64,000 bases of DNA from Metabacillus malikii (lineage in GTDB: Bacteria > Bacillota > Bacilli > Bacillales > Bacillaceae): the NCBI RefSeq assembly GCF_030813355.1, contig NZ_JAUSUD010000001.1:62001-126000 (forward strand), written 5' to 3'. Position 1 is the first letter of the stretch. Each line of letters begins with the position of its first letter. Shown here piece by piece: positions 1-9,002 of this stretch. The notes beneath the pieces are model-generated. The model was given only the letters and a program-made list of their open reading frames with translations, did not search any database and had not been told where the DNA came from. The translations under genes and the position numbers were made by a program.

Positions 1-96
1 GAAAACAATAAACTTATTACACACATATATAGTAGTGATTACGAGTTTATAAAGGATAGTATTTATTTAGAAAGCCATACTAAGATTATAAATTAG
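1..96 (+). CDS. 3' end of an unidentified gene cut by the window start
   Basis: An open frame runs from base 1 to a TAG at 94-96 and encodes the last 31 residues of a protein (ending SHTKIIN). Its codon use resembles the neighbours. Too little is present to assign a family. Confidence 0.4.
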   Translation, partial: ENNKLITHIYSSDYEFIKDSIYLESHTKIIN

Positions 97-135
97 GCTG
101 TCCATAAATAAAAAATCGAATAATGAGGTGCATAT

Positions 136-357
136 ATGAATATTATTCGCTCAATTAGTAGTTGGAATGCAGGTAGGATTGAAAAAAAAATAAACGAAAT
201 GAAAGATATAGGGAACTGTCCTGATTGCAAAGGTAATGGGTTTATCACTACTATCGCCAGTTATTATACTCCGAGTTTTGATTTACTTTATGATTGTCCT
301 GGATGCAATGGTACTGGTCAATATTCAGAGTGGGAAATGCAGCAAAATCCTATGTGA
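136..357 (+). CDS. small DnaJ-type zinc-finger protein
   Basis: A 73-residue protein preceded by GAGGTG five bases before the ATG. It carries two CxxCxGxG units (CPDCKGNG and CPGCNGTG), the repeat seen in the DnaJ central zinc domain, and would probably bind one zinc ion with four cysteines. There is no J domain or other partner domain. The function is unknown; a small metal-binding or chaperone-accessory role is inference only. Confidence 0.7.
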   Translation: MNIIRSISSWNAGRIEKKINEMKDIGNCPDCKGNGFITTIASYYTPSFDLLYDCPGCNGTGQYSEWEMQQNPM

Positions 358-464
358 ATTTTTCACATCATATTGTTCAATTTTTGGAAAGTTTAGTTGA
401 CGGATAATTTAAAACTGCATGTACAGAATAATATTGCTTTATCAAATGTAAGGGGGAGATAAAA

Positions 465-872
465 ATGAAGTGGCAAAAATTTTTACTTTCAAAATTACAG
501 GAACGACAAGATAAAAACATTGCCCTTGCAGTAGATACCTCAACTAATCCAAAGAATATAGAGTTGATTCAAAATATTGTAAAGCTGTTTAATGAGGTAT
601 GTCCCGAAGCAATGTTAGTACAAGCGGATTTTAAAATTAGAAGTATTACTTCCATAAAGGAAAACAAAATAAAATACTTTAGCCATGGGAAATCTTCATA
701 TACAGATGTATTAGAATGGGCCGAGAATGAGAATATAGATTCTTTATTTTATATTACAGATGTGACGGGCTACTTTTACGATGAGTTAACATTTGATAGA
801 GAAGTTTTTTGGTTGGTCCCTGACGAATTTTTGCCAAAGGTACCATTTGGCAAAGCTATACGTGTAGCATAA
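465..872 (+). CDS. VWA-like domain protein (similar to the DUF2201 C-terminus)
   Basis: A 135-residue protein with a strong ribosome binding site (AGGGGGAG). The pattern LAVDTST near residue 22, a central AMLVQADFKI strand, SYTDV, then YITDVTG and a C-terminal WLVP...VPFGKAIRV matches the von Willebrand A-like module at the end of DUF2201/COG3864 metallopeptidase-like proteins. The N-terminal peptidase part is absent, so this is a free-standing VWA-like unit. A metal-dependent protein-interaction role is inferred from the fold only. Confidence 0.6.
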   Translation: MKWQKFLLSKLQERQDKNIALAVDTSTNPKNIELIQNIVKLFNEVCPEAMLVQADFKIRSITSIKENKIKYFSHGKSSYTDVLEWAENENIDSLFYITDVTGYFYDELTFDREVFWLVPDEFLPKVPFGKAIRVA

Positions 873-882
873 AGATTAATGT

Positions 883-909
883 AAAAGCTGATATTAAATA
901 TCAGCTTTT
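883..909. terminator. bidirectional terminator between convergent genes
   Basis: AAAAGCTGATAT pairs with ATATCAGCTTTT around a three-base loop, with A and T runs on both sides. It can end the VWA-like gene and the convergent cheX-like gene, whose stop codon lies in the right arm. Confidence 0.75.
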
Positions 910-1348
910 ACAAGGGGTCTACTAATGTAATAAAAAGATTGCCTTTATTTTCAATCTTAATAGGAATTGTTAATGGGCATTCGTACTGTTCCACATCCAT
1001 TGTAACGATCATTGGAGTTGATATATCTGTATTAAGACCATGATTCGATAGCAGAGTGGCAATGTTCCCTGTCAACATATTTGCAAATTCACCAATAAAA
1101 GAATCAAGTAATTCGCCTGTTACAGGCATACCAAATAATCCTTCACCAATAAAACTATAGACAGGAAGTTCACCTTGAATTGTTATTGAACCTTTACATG
1201 CTCCACTTAAATTAATTTTAACTGCACGTAATGATGCATAATCAGGAACTTTCGCTGTAATTTCCCCGATTGAATAAGGAACATTAAGTATCATTTTTAT
1301 TGATGTCATTGTTCCGTCTAATAAATACTTTTTCACATCATCTCTCAT
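908..1348 (-). CDS. CheX-like chemotaxis phosphatase
   Basis: About 146 residues from the ATG at 1348, where GGAGG lies 14 bases upstream; an in-frame ATG at 1408 has no good ribosome binding site. The protein has the CheC/CheX/FliY layout: a glycine-rich beta start (SIGEITAKV), and GEFANMLTGN with the Glu..Asn pair that dephosphorylates CheY-P in CheX. It stands alone, away from other chemotaxis genes. The specific phospho-target is not shown by the sequence. Confidence 0.7.
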   Translation of the reverse strand: MRDDVKKYLLDGTMTSIKMILNVPYSIGEITAKVPDYASLRAVKINLSGACKGSITIQGELPVYSFIGEGLFGMPVTGELLDSFIGEFANMLTGNIATLLSNHGLNTDISTPMIVTMDVEQYECPLTIPIKIENKGNLFITLVDPL

Positions 1349-1928
1349 CGTCTTAACTAGTTCCTCCAGCCTATTGTTGTTACTTAATAATAGCATAAAA
1401 CGAGTCATATGAAATATTCTTTTTTATAGAAAAGAGTTGGAAATAGGTTAATAAATAAAATAGAACTTTACAAGAATTAGCTATTATGAAGGAGATTCTT
1501 CGGTTGGATTAGGATATATATAACTGATGGTAATAGGTTTATAAACCAACTTGTTAATTGTTCCTGTAATATGAGGGCGAGTATTTCCATTATTTATCAA
1601 TGAATCTATTATTTAAGTAAGGTATAATAAAGGTGCACAACAACAACTCCATAAAAACGTCGGTCTTTCCCCATTTTTAGGGAAAGGCTTTTTCTTTTTG
1701 GGGATTATTCATATGAAATGCGGCGATTATTGCTGACTATTTGTATTGATATGACCTGAGGTTTGTCGTTTCGTGCCACTTTAACTTCCATTCACTTCGT
1801 TAATAATAAGTCATATAATTGCAAATAAAACAGAAACGACAGTAGAGTTAAGGCTTTGAAATCTCTTTTTGTAAAATAATTGGATAACATTTCTTGATAT
1901 AGGTCAAATTATCTATAGAGGTGACGAT
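1349..1928. other. gene-free stretch with a hairpin terminator and a repeat fragment
   Basis: No convincing gene. A hairpin with a nine-pair stem (1663-1671 with 1680-1688) followed by TTTTTCTTTTT looks like an intrinsic terminator; a TATAAT lies about 40 bases upstream, so a short transcript is possible. Around 1750-1790 is a degenerate piece of the dispersed repeat found elsewhere in the window (CCTGAGGTTTG then TCGTGCC). Confidence 0.5.
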
Positions 1929-3029
1929 ATGGCATTTATTGTTTCAGTTGGTAGAGCTTTGCCGAAGTATGAATATCTTCAAGAAAATGTAAAACAATTT
2001 ATAAAGGAGAATTTTAGAAGTGGCTTTAAAGATATCGATCGGCTATTACCGGTATTTGATAATGGCGGGATTTTGGAAAGACAATTTGTAAAACCAATTG
2101 AATGGTATAAAACAGAACATACATTTGAAGAAAAAAACAATACATATATCGAGGTAGCAACTGAATTAGGAGTTAAAGCAATTGATAATTGTTTAAATAA
2201 TAGTAACATCTTGAATCAACCTATAGAAATATCTGAAATTGATGCCATTTTTTTTGTTAGTAGTACAGGTGTTTCAACACCTAGTATTGACGCGAAAATT
2301 ATGAACCGTCTACCGTTTAAGGAAACGACAAAGCGAATCCCAATTTGGGGATTAGGGTGTGCAGGTGGTGCGTCTGGGATATCAAGAGCCTTTGAATATT
2401 GTAGAGCATATCCTGAGTCATACGTTCTTATTGTAACTGTTGAACTATGTAGCTTAACTTTTCAATTAAGTGATACTAGTAAAAGCAACCTAATCGGGAC
2501 ATCGTTGTTTTCAGATGGTGTTGCATGTACTTGTATAGCTGGAAAGGATGCGCAATTACATAATAAGTTAAGATTCTCAACTTTGCCACTTGTAAAAAGT
2601 ACGGGATCATCGTTTATGAAAGATTCGGAAGATATAATGGGATGGAATATAAAAAATGAAGGGTTTCATGTTGTTTTTTCAAGAGATATCCCTTCACTAA
2701 TTACAAAATGGCTTCGTCCACAAGTGATAAAAATGTTAAAAGAGCAAGGCCTAGAGCTAAATGATATTGGCTATTTTTTAGCACATCCAGGTGGTAAGAA
2801 AATTTTAGAAGCATATAAAAATGGATTGGACTTTAAAGATAAACATCTTCAAATTTCTGAAGAGGTGTTAAGAAATCATGGCAATATGTCATCAGTCACT
2901 GTTATGTATGTGATACAAGAGTATTTAGAACGAGAGGTAGGTTTAGCTGGAGAATTAGGTATAATCGCGGCCCTTGGTCCCGGATTTTCTTCCGAAATGA
3001 TTCTGATTGAATGGAGGGCTGTTACTTGA
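1929..3029 (+). CDS. bpsA: type III polyketide synthase (BpsA/chalcone synthase family)
   Basis: A 366-residue protein, the family length. The thiolase-fold catalytic triad is visible: Cys144 in WGLGCAGG, His286 in LAHPGGKK and Asn319 in NHGNMSS. In B. subtilis BpsA condenses long-chain acyl-CoA with malonyl-CoA to alkylpyrones. The stop codon overlaps the TTG start of the next gene, which encodes the matching methyltransferase, so the two form a coupled operon. GAGGTG precedes the ATG. Substrate chain length cannot be read from sequence. Confidence 0.92.
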   Translation: MAFIVSVGRALPKYEYLQENVKQFIKENFRSGFKDIDRLLPVFDNGGILERQFVKPIEWYKTEHTFEEKNNTYIEVATELGVKAIDNCLNNSNILNQPIEISEIDAIFFVSSTGVSTPSIDAKIMNRLPFKETTKRIPIWGLGCAGGASGISRAFEYCRAYPESYVLIVTVELCSLTFQLSDTSKSNLIGTSLFSDGVACTCIAGKDAQLHNKLRFSTLPLVKSTGSSFMKDSEDIMGWNIKNEGFHVVFSRDIPSLITKWLRPQVIKMLKEQGLELNDIGYFLAHPGGKKILEAYKNGLDFKDKHLQISEEVLRNHGNMSSVTVMYVIQEYLEREVGLAGELGIIAALGPGFSSEMILIEWRAVT

Positions 3030-3610
3030 TTTTTACAATTGTTTTTATCATTTTATTATTAGAAAGAATATCTGAATTAATGATAGCTAAACGAAATGAG
3101 AAGTGGATGTTAAGACATGGAGCTGTAGAATTTGGCACTGAACACTATGGTGTGATTGTCGCTCATCATTGCATGTTTTTAATGTGCTTTGCACTTGAAG
3201 TCTTATATTTTGATAAATCAATTTCACAATTTTGGATGATTATTGTACCGATTTTATTAATAGCACAGTTTATCCGTTATTGGGCAATCTTATCACTCGG
3301 CAATTACTGGAATACAAAAGTAATAATTATTCCTGGTACATATATTGAGGTGAAAGGTCCGTACAAATTTTTAAAACATCCCAATTATTTAATCGTAATA
3401 ATTGAGATTTTGTTTATACCATTATTATTTAAAGCATATGCCACGGCAATTGTGTTTTCGATACTAAACTTCATTGTAATCGAGACAAGGATACGGGTAG
3501 AGGAAGAGGCGTTAGAGCTGTATCCAAATTATCATGAACTATTTTTTAATAAGTCGAGATTTGTTCCGAAACTTGCCAATCGACTAACAAATCACAGAGA
3601 TACCGACTGA
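3026..3610 (+). CDS. bpsB: isoprenylcysteine carboxyl methyltransferase family protein (BpsB/YpbQ)
   Basis: The best start is the TTG at 3026, seven bases after GGAGGG and overlapping the bpsA stop (TTGA); it gives about 194 residues. The protein is strongly hydrophobic with four or five membrane spans and the ICMT motif region GPYKFLKHPNYL followed by ETRIRVEEEAL. In B. subtilis the homologue O-methylates the alkylpyrones made by BpsA. Coupling to bpsA supports the same role. Confidence 0.88.
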   Translation: MIFTIVFIILLLERISELMIAKRNEKWMLRHGAVEFGTEHYGVIVAHHCMFLMCFALEVLYFDKSISQFWMIIVPILLIAQFIRYWAILSLGNYWNTKVIIIPGTYIEVKGPYKFLKHPNYLIVIIEILFIPLLFKAYATAIVFSILNFIVIETRIRVEEEALELYPNYHELFFNKSRFVPKLANRLTNHRDTD

Positions 3611-3747
3611 CGTATATGAAACAGACTAAGTACATTGGTGTACCTGATGCTGACTCTCATTTTTGGAAAGTTTACATCAACTCATATGAAATACATAGTG
3701 GAGCAATTGATGGAAAGAAGATTTTTGAAAAATCTATTTTCTTTTGT

Positions 3748-3767
3748 TGAAAATGATTATCATTGAT
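3748..3767 (+). promoter_or_regulatory. Fur box
   Basis: The string TGAAAATGATTATCATTGAT matches about 14 of 19 positions of the Fur consensus GATAATGATAATCATTATC. It sits about 60 bases before a small open frame at 3825, which suggests iron repression of that gene. Confidence 0.65.
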
Positions 3768-3824
3768 GGTAAACTAAAATCAATGAAAAACATTCTCAAC
3801 TAATACCATGGAGGGCTACTTCAT

Positions 3825-3914
3825 ATGACAATGTTATTTGTAGGGTGTACCGTTGTCACATATAGTATAATAATTGGTTATATTTTAAAGAATATAAATG
3901 CTAATAAAGCATAA
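3825..3914 (+). CDS. 29-residue membrane peptide, probably Fur-controlled
   Basis: A short open frame with a GGAGGG ribosome binding site eight bases before its ATG. The peptide has one hydrophobic span (LFVGCTVVTYSIIIGYIL) and a short polar tail (KNINANKA). A Fur box lies upstream and a hairpin terminator directly downstream, so it looks like a complete mini-transcription unit. It is similar in size, but not in character, to the basic Fur-regulated FbpC of B. subtilis. The function is unknown. Confidence 0.6.
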   Translation: MTMLFVGCTVVTYSIIIGYILKNINANKA

Positions 3915-3919
3915 ATGAT

Positions 3920-3941
3920 GTCCACATTGTGGGCTTTTTTT
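3920..3941 (+). terminator. terminator of the Fur-linked small gene
   Basis: GTCCACATTGTGGGC forms a short stem followed by seven T residues, six bases after the small gene's stop. Confidence 0.65.
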
Positions 3942-4128
3942 GTGCTGTTTTTTTCCACATTGTCAATCTAGTTATATACCTATAGTATAATACGAATAAT
4001 TTGTTTGATTTTTCCTGTATTTAACACATACAAATCTGAGAATAAATACAATAAATATGTTTAGGATAGTAAAATTTTAAAAGATTCTGTAAAATGAAAC
4101 TGTAATAGCAATGAAAAGGGGAGTATTA

Positions 4129-7100
4129 ATGACTGCTACTGTGAAAACAGACATTTTAATACAAAGGTTAATCACACTTCATCAACAGATAAATAACGAA
4201 GAAGATAAAGCAAAATTAGTAGAGTTAGTGTTAAAGTATCATCAAGAAAAACTATATATCGCATTTGCTGGCCATTTTTCTGCCGGGAAATCTTCTATGA
4301 TTAATGCTTTGTTAGATGAACAGGTTTTACCTACAAGTCCAATACCAACTAGTGCAAACCTAGTATTATTAGAAAACGGAAAACCTAAAGTTCAGCTATA
4401 TTCTACAAATAAGGAAATCATTGAACTTAATGATCACTATTCGATGGAACATATAAAAGAATTTTGTAAACAGGGTGATATTGAAAGAATATCAATCCAA
4501 AAGCCGTATGACCATTTAAGTAAAAATGTTGTCGTAATGGATACACCCGGTATAGATTCAACGGATGCAGCTCATAAGCTGTCTACTGAATCAATGCTAC
4601 ATATCGCAGACTTAATTTTTTATGTAACAGATTATAATCATGTCCAATCAGAAGAGAACTTTTCGTTTATTTCTGAAATGAAAGAAAAAAATAAACTTAT
4701 TTTTCTTATCGTTAATCAAATAGATAAACATAATGAAAGCGAACTTCCATTTCAATCCTTTAAAACAGAAATTATTGAATCTTTTGCGAAAATTGGATTA
4801 GATGACGAGGATATATTTTTTACAACTCTTAAAAAGATATCAAATGACGAAAATCAATTGCAAGAGATAAAGGAAATAATAAACCGCTTTATCGATGAAA
4901 AAGAACAACACTTAGATAAGAATGTAACATTATCTATGAAGCATGTCGTATTGGATCATTTAGAGCAATACAAAAGTGAATTACAACTTACGGATATTAA
5001 CAAGTCAGATGTGCAGCTAAATATGAATGACTTGTTAGAGCAGAAAAGAAACGTCATAAGAGAAATTGACGATGAAAAGAAAAGGGCAATAGAATTAGAA
5101 CAAGGTATAGTAAATAAAGTCTCAGCAATTCTAAAAAGCTCAAATATTATTCCATTTGAAACTAGGGAAAAAGCAAGTTTATTCATCGAAGCTTGTGATC
5201 CAACTTATAAAGTGGGCTTTCTTTTTTCAAAAGCAAAAACTGAACAAGAGCGTGAAAGACGAAAACAAGATTTATTTCAATCTTTGCAAAGCAATGTTGA
5301 AACACAGATAGTTTGGCATTTAACTCCACTTTTAAAAGAGTATATCGATAATTATGAAATTACAAATGTAACGATTATTCAGAAAGCACAAGAATTTTCA
5401 TTTCAATTATCTGAAGATATTTTAAATGAGACATTAAAACCTGGAGCATCATTTAATAATCAGTACGTCTTAACGTATTCTTCAGATATTAGTGAGCTAA
5501 TTAAACGGAAAGTGAAACAGAAAGTAATGGAAATTTTTGAAGAGATTATAGAAGCGATAGTAAGCAAAAAATCGTCTATTCTTCCATTATTAGAGGAGAA
5601 ACAACAAAAAATCGAACAGGAACTATTAGCAGTGGAATATCTGTCTAACAATATAAGAGAATACGAAGTTTATGAGAAATCTATGTTAAGCGTATTAGAG
5701 AGTCAAAAAGAGTTATTTACAATTACAAACGTTAGTGAATGGTTAGAACAAAATCCGTTACATAAGCGACATGTTAATGGTGACGAAATAATAAAGAAAT
5801 CTAAGAAATTGCCAGAAAAATTAACGGAAACACAGCATGAGAAGCAAGCACAACCATTGTTGAATAATAATCAATTATTTATCAATCAAACAGAGTCTAT
5901 CATCTCAAGACTTCAGTACTTAAATGGTTTTAAAGATGTGACAAATTCACTAAAAAAGAAAGTCGGGAATTATAATTCTAGAACATATACAGTTGCTTTA
6001 TTTGGTGCTTTTAGTGCTGGGAAATCATCATTTGCTAACGCGCTAATTGGTCATAAATTGCTTCCATCCTCACCAAATCCAACTACAGCTACAATTAATA
6101 AAATCGCTCCACCAAGTCCTGGAAAGAAACATGGGCATGTAGAGGTGAAAATAAAGTCTAAGGAGTTATTAGTAGATGAAGTATGTAACACAATTCCTTT
6201 GCTGAAAAATTCAGAAAAAGACTTTACAGTAATCCACAATCAACTTTTACAGTTAGCAGCTGACAGTACTAGTGAGGATGAAACGATTAAGAAATACCAA
6301 ACTATCTTCTCAGAATACGAAGAAATTACAAGTGATGGTATGGTCATTTATACAGATGTAGAACATTTTCAAGATTATGTTGCTAATGAAAATAAAGCGT
6401 GCATCGTAGAAGAAGTGACTGTTTATTATGATTGTGATATTACAAGAGCTGGGATTACATTAGTTGATACACCTGGTGCTGATTCGATGCACACGCGCCA
6501 TACTGATGTAGCATTTCAATACATTAAAAATGCTGATGCGATTTTATATGTTACCTACTATAATCATCCATTCTCTAAAGGTGACAGGGAGTTTTTACGA
6601 CAATTAGGACGTGTAAAAGATGCATTTACTTTGGATAAAATGTTTTTTATCATCAATGCAATTGATTTAGCAAAAGATAAACAAGAGGTTCATCTAGTAA
6701 AAGGCTACATTGAAGAGCAACTATTACAGCAAGAGATAAGAAATATTAGATTGTACGGAGTTTCTAGTCAACACATATTGAATAATCAACGGGAAATGAA
6801 TCAAGACTTTGACAAATTCCATAAACAATTTGAATATTTTATTGAGCATGAACTAGCTGAAACAACCATTGCATCCATTTATGAAGATTTACAGCAGTCA
6901 AATCAAAGATTATTATCAATGATTGAGATAGCAGAAAAAGACGCTACAGATAAGGAAAAGTTGAAATTACACTATTTAAAAGTTAAGGAAAAAATACAAC
7001 AGGAATTATCATCGATTACAACGAACCATGTCGTGAAAACTGTTGCTCAAGAAATTGAAGAATTAATTTTTTATGTAAAACAAAGATTATTTTTACGTTT

Positions 7101-7713
7101 CTCTGATTTCTTTAAGGAAGCATTCCATCCTGGTGCCTTTACTAAGGATAAAAATACACAAGAAATACTTCATAATGCATTACAAAATTTTATAAGAGCA
7201 ATCGAATTTGAAGTAATACAAGAAATACAGGCTACTTCATTAAGAATTGAAAACTTTTTACAGAAAACAATCGAACAGGAATATTTGCGGATTGTTCAAC
7301 TTGTAAAAGAGTATACAGAAGATGTTTCATTATCAAAACCTGCTGTTATGAAAATTACTTCTCCGAAAATAAGGGTCGAATCTGCGAAAGAGTGGGAATT
7401 GCAATTAAAATCAGCATTAAAATTATTTAGAAATCCAAAATCTTTCTTCGAAAAAAATGAGAAGCAGAAAATGATCGATGATATGCAAGAGAAATTTGAT
7501 TCACCGCTAACTGGCACACTGTCTGAGATAAAAGATGATTTTTCTTCGTATTATTTTAACGTTCTAGAGGAGTCGATTTTGGACTTAATTAGTAATTTAA
7601 AAGATCAGGTTGATGAAGGCTTTAACGCTCTAATGGAAGTTGATTTGATTGATATAAATGAAATCAAAAATATCAATCGAGAGCTGGAAGATGTAATTGA
7701 TATCCATCATTAA
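4129..7713 (+). CDS. dynA: double dynamin-like GTPase DynA
   Basis: Starting at the ATG at 4129 (AGGGGAG six bases upstream) gives 1194 residues, almost the length of B. subtilis DynA (YpbR). It is two bacterial dynamin modules fused head to tail. Module one has GHFSAGKSS at residues 48-56 and DTPG near 138; module two has GAFSAGKSS near 626-634 and DTPG near 780. Long helical and coiled-coil stalks follow each GTPase. DynA tethers and fuses membranes and helps cells withstand envelope stress and phage infection. Location after bpsAB matches B. subtilis. Confidence 0.93.
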   Translation: MTATVKTDILIQRLITLHQQINNEEDKAKLVELVLKYHQEKLYIAFAGHFSAGKSSMINALLDEQVLPTSPIPTSANLVLLENGKPKVQLYSTNKEIIELNDHYSMEHIKEFCKQGDIERISIQKPYDHLSKNVVVMDTPGIDSTDAAHKLSTESMLHIADLIFYVTDYNHVQSEENFSFISEMKEKNKLIFLIVNQIDKHNESELPFQSFKTEIIESFAKIGLDDEDIFFTTLKKISNDENQLQEIKEIINRFIDEKEQHLDKNVTLSMKHVVLDHLEQYKSELQLTDINKSDVQLNMNDLLEQKRNVIREIDDEKKRAIELEQGIVNKVSAILKSSNIIPFETREKASLFIEACDPTYKVGFLFSKAKTEQERERRKQDLFQSLQSNVETQIVWHLTPLLKEYIDNYEITNVTIIQKAQEFSFQLSEDILNETLKPGASFNNQYVLTYSSDISELIKRKVKQKVMEIFEEIIEAIVSKKSSILPLLEEKQQKIEQELLAVEYLSNNIREYEVYEKSMLSVLESQKELFTITNVSEWLEQNPLHKRHVNGDEIIKKSKKLPEKLTETQHEKQAQPLLNNNQLFINQTESIISRLQYLNGFKDVTNSLKKKVGNYNSRTYTVALFGAFSAGKSSFANALIGHKLLPSSPNPTTATINKIAPPSPGKKHGHVEVKIKSKELLVDEVCNTIPLLKNSEKDFTVIHNQLLQLAADSTSEDETIKKYQTIFSEYEEITSDGMVIYTDVEHFQDYVANENKACIVEEVTVYYDCDITRAGITLVDTPGADSMHTRHTDVAFQYIKNADAILYVTYYNHPFSKGDREFLRQLGRVKDAFTLDKMFFIINAIDLAKDKQEVHLVKGYIEEQLLQQEIRNIRLYGVSSQHILNNQREMNQDFDKFHKQFEYFIEHELAETTIASIYEDLQQSNQRLLSMIEIAEKDATDKEKLKLHYLKVKEKIQQELSSITTNHVVKTVAQEIEELIFYVKQRLFLRFSDFFKEAFHPGAFTKDKNTQEILHNALQNFIRAIEFEVIQEIQATSLRIENFLQKTIEQEYLRIVQLVKEYTEDVSLSKPAVMKITSPKIRVESAKEWELQLKSALKLFRNPKSFFEKNEKQKMIDDMQEKFDSPLTGTLSEIKDDFSSYYFNVLEESILDLISNLKDQVDEGFNALMEVDLIDINEIKNINRELEDVIDIHH

Positions 7714-7925
7714 GAATATTAAAATATATGATACAATCATATAGCGATAATTAATGAAAATATACTTGATTTTTTTGTAAGCTTTATATCACTAATTCTA
7801 CACTCTGTTGATATTGGTGAGGTGTACATTGGGAAATTCTCGGTGTTTTGTTTTAAAGGTGATTGTCTAGATAGGGATTTATAAAGCTTGTATTAAAAGT
7901 ATTGGTATTTGTGAGGGGTATGTAA

Positions 7926-8114
7926 ATGGATAAAGGGAAATATCAAGTTTGTGCAACTTGTATTCATTTTAAAGTAAACAAGAATAAACATAAGACAAAT
8001 TATATTTGTAGCAGACTTAATTATGAAACTAAGTCCACTTATTCGTTTTCTTGTTGGAACCCTAAGCAAAAAGTGTTAAAGTTAATGGAAAAAAGAGGTG
8101 TTCATATTGGGTAA
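7926..8114 (+). CDS. small cysteine-rich protein
   Basis: A 62-residue protein with CATCIHF near the N-terminus, then YICSR and SFSCWNP, giving a CxxC plus two further cysteines that could bind a metal ion. A GAGGGG ribosome binding site precedes the ATG. Its 3' end overlaps the start of the ypbS gene by a few bases, suggesting coupled translation. I do not recognise a characterised family. Confidence 0.6.
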   Translation: MDKGKYQVCATCIHFKVNKNKHKTNYICSRLNYETKSTYSFSCWNPKQKVLKLMEKRGVHIG

Positions 8115-8373
8115 TGTACATGAGGCTATTTCTCAACACAGTAATAAACAGCATCAACATGTTCAATCATTTTTAAAATTAGAGGCTAGACGTGAAGCGT
8201 TAATCGAAGAAGCTGTACAACTTTGTCTTAATTCGTTACCGTTTGATGTAGACCAGATTAATCAAGTGACAAAGGATATGAATAAATTAGCTTCTAAGGG
8301 GATTGTACCAACAAGAAAGCTTGTAACAACTGATATGGTAAAAGATTATGTAAGTAGAAAGTATAGCAAATAA
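8107..8373 (+). CDS. ypbS: DUF2533 family protein YpbS
   Basis: The TTG at 8107 follows AGAGGTG with about six bases of spacing and gives 88 residues. The sequence (GNVHEAISQHSNKQH at the start, MVKDYVSRKYSK at the end) and its position after dynA fit the YpbS/DUF2533 family. It is a small helical cytoplasmic protein of unknown function. Confidence 0.72.
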   Translation: MGNVHEAISQHSNKQHQHVQSFLKLEARREALIEEAVQLCLNSLPFDVDQINQVTKDMNKLASKGIVPTRKLVTTDMVKDYVSRKYSK

Positions 8374-8504
8374 GCAAAAAACAGTTCCAGTCATTTACAT
8401 ACCGTACTTACACATGATTTTCGTTTGGAAAAGGGATGATAAGAAAGTAAATCAATAGCGACATTGATTTATGAAATCATTACGTTTGTGAAGAGGTGTG
8501 CTAA

Positions 8505-8642
8505 ATGGGTAGAGTGAAACTGGGTAATGCGAATGCACAGCGCAATAACAACAAGAAAAAAAAGAATGGCTTTAATACAGAGTTTGAATCATATGCTCAA
8601 CATGAAGCAATGAAATTAAGTAGTCAAAAGAAGGAAGACTAA
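8505..8642 (+). CDS. 45-residue basic hydrophilic protein
   Basis: The ATG follows GAGGTG, and a strong terminator overlaps the stop. The peptide is rich in Asn, Lys and Gln (NAQRNNNKKKKNGFNTEFESY), a composition like minor small acid-soluble spore proteins, but I cannot assign a family. Confidence 0.55.
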   Translation: MGRVKLGNANAQRNNNKKKKNGFNTEFESYAQHEAMKLSSQKKED

Positions 8643-8662
8643 GCCCAATGGCTTAGTCTTTT
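8635..8662 (+). terminator. intrinsic terminator
   Basis: GACTAAGCC pairs with GGCTTAGTC around CAAT, followed by TTTT. Confidence 0.75.
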
Positions 8663-8696
8663 GCTTTGACTGTTTGGGTAAGTCTTTTTTCAGATA

Positions 8697-8885
8697 GATA
8701 GTGTTTTTTGCACTAATTTGTAAAGGGTTTGTTGAAGTGAAAGTGCGAGACTCCTGTGACACAGCTTTACGCCAAGGAGGCTTACCACCTAGCCTGCGGA
8801 AAGAGAGAACATACGGAGACAAACCATTAAGAAAACCAGTAAAAAGCAACGATGTTAACGAAAACAGTCTTTCGTATAGAGACAT
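8697..8885. repeat. dispersed intergenic repeat, copy 1
   Basis: Shares GAGACTCCTG, ACGCCAAGGAGGC, CCTGCGGAAAG and a final AAAAGCAACGATGTTAACGAAAACAG with the other copies. It is GC-richer than its surroundings, and the open frames inside it are not genes. Confidence 0.7.
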
Positions 8886-9002
8886 CAACCTTCTTTTATG
8901 TAGTGGTTAAAATTAATTTATGAAATGGTGCGATGTACCAAATATAATTTGGACTAGGTATGTTATGATTACATATAGATTGTAATGTGAGAGGAGCCTA
9001 AA

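Noticed and set aside
8616-8910. Open frames on both strands around 8.7 kb
   Set aside because: They coincide with repeat copy 1 and have no ribosome binding sites.
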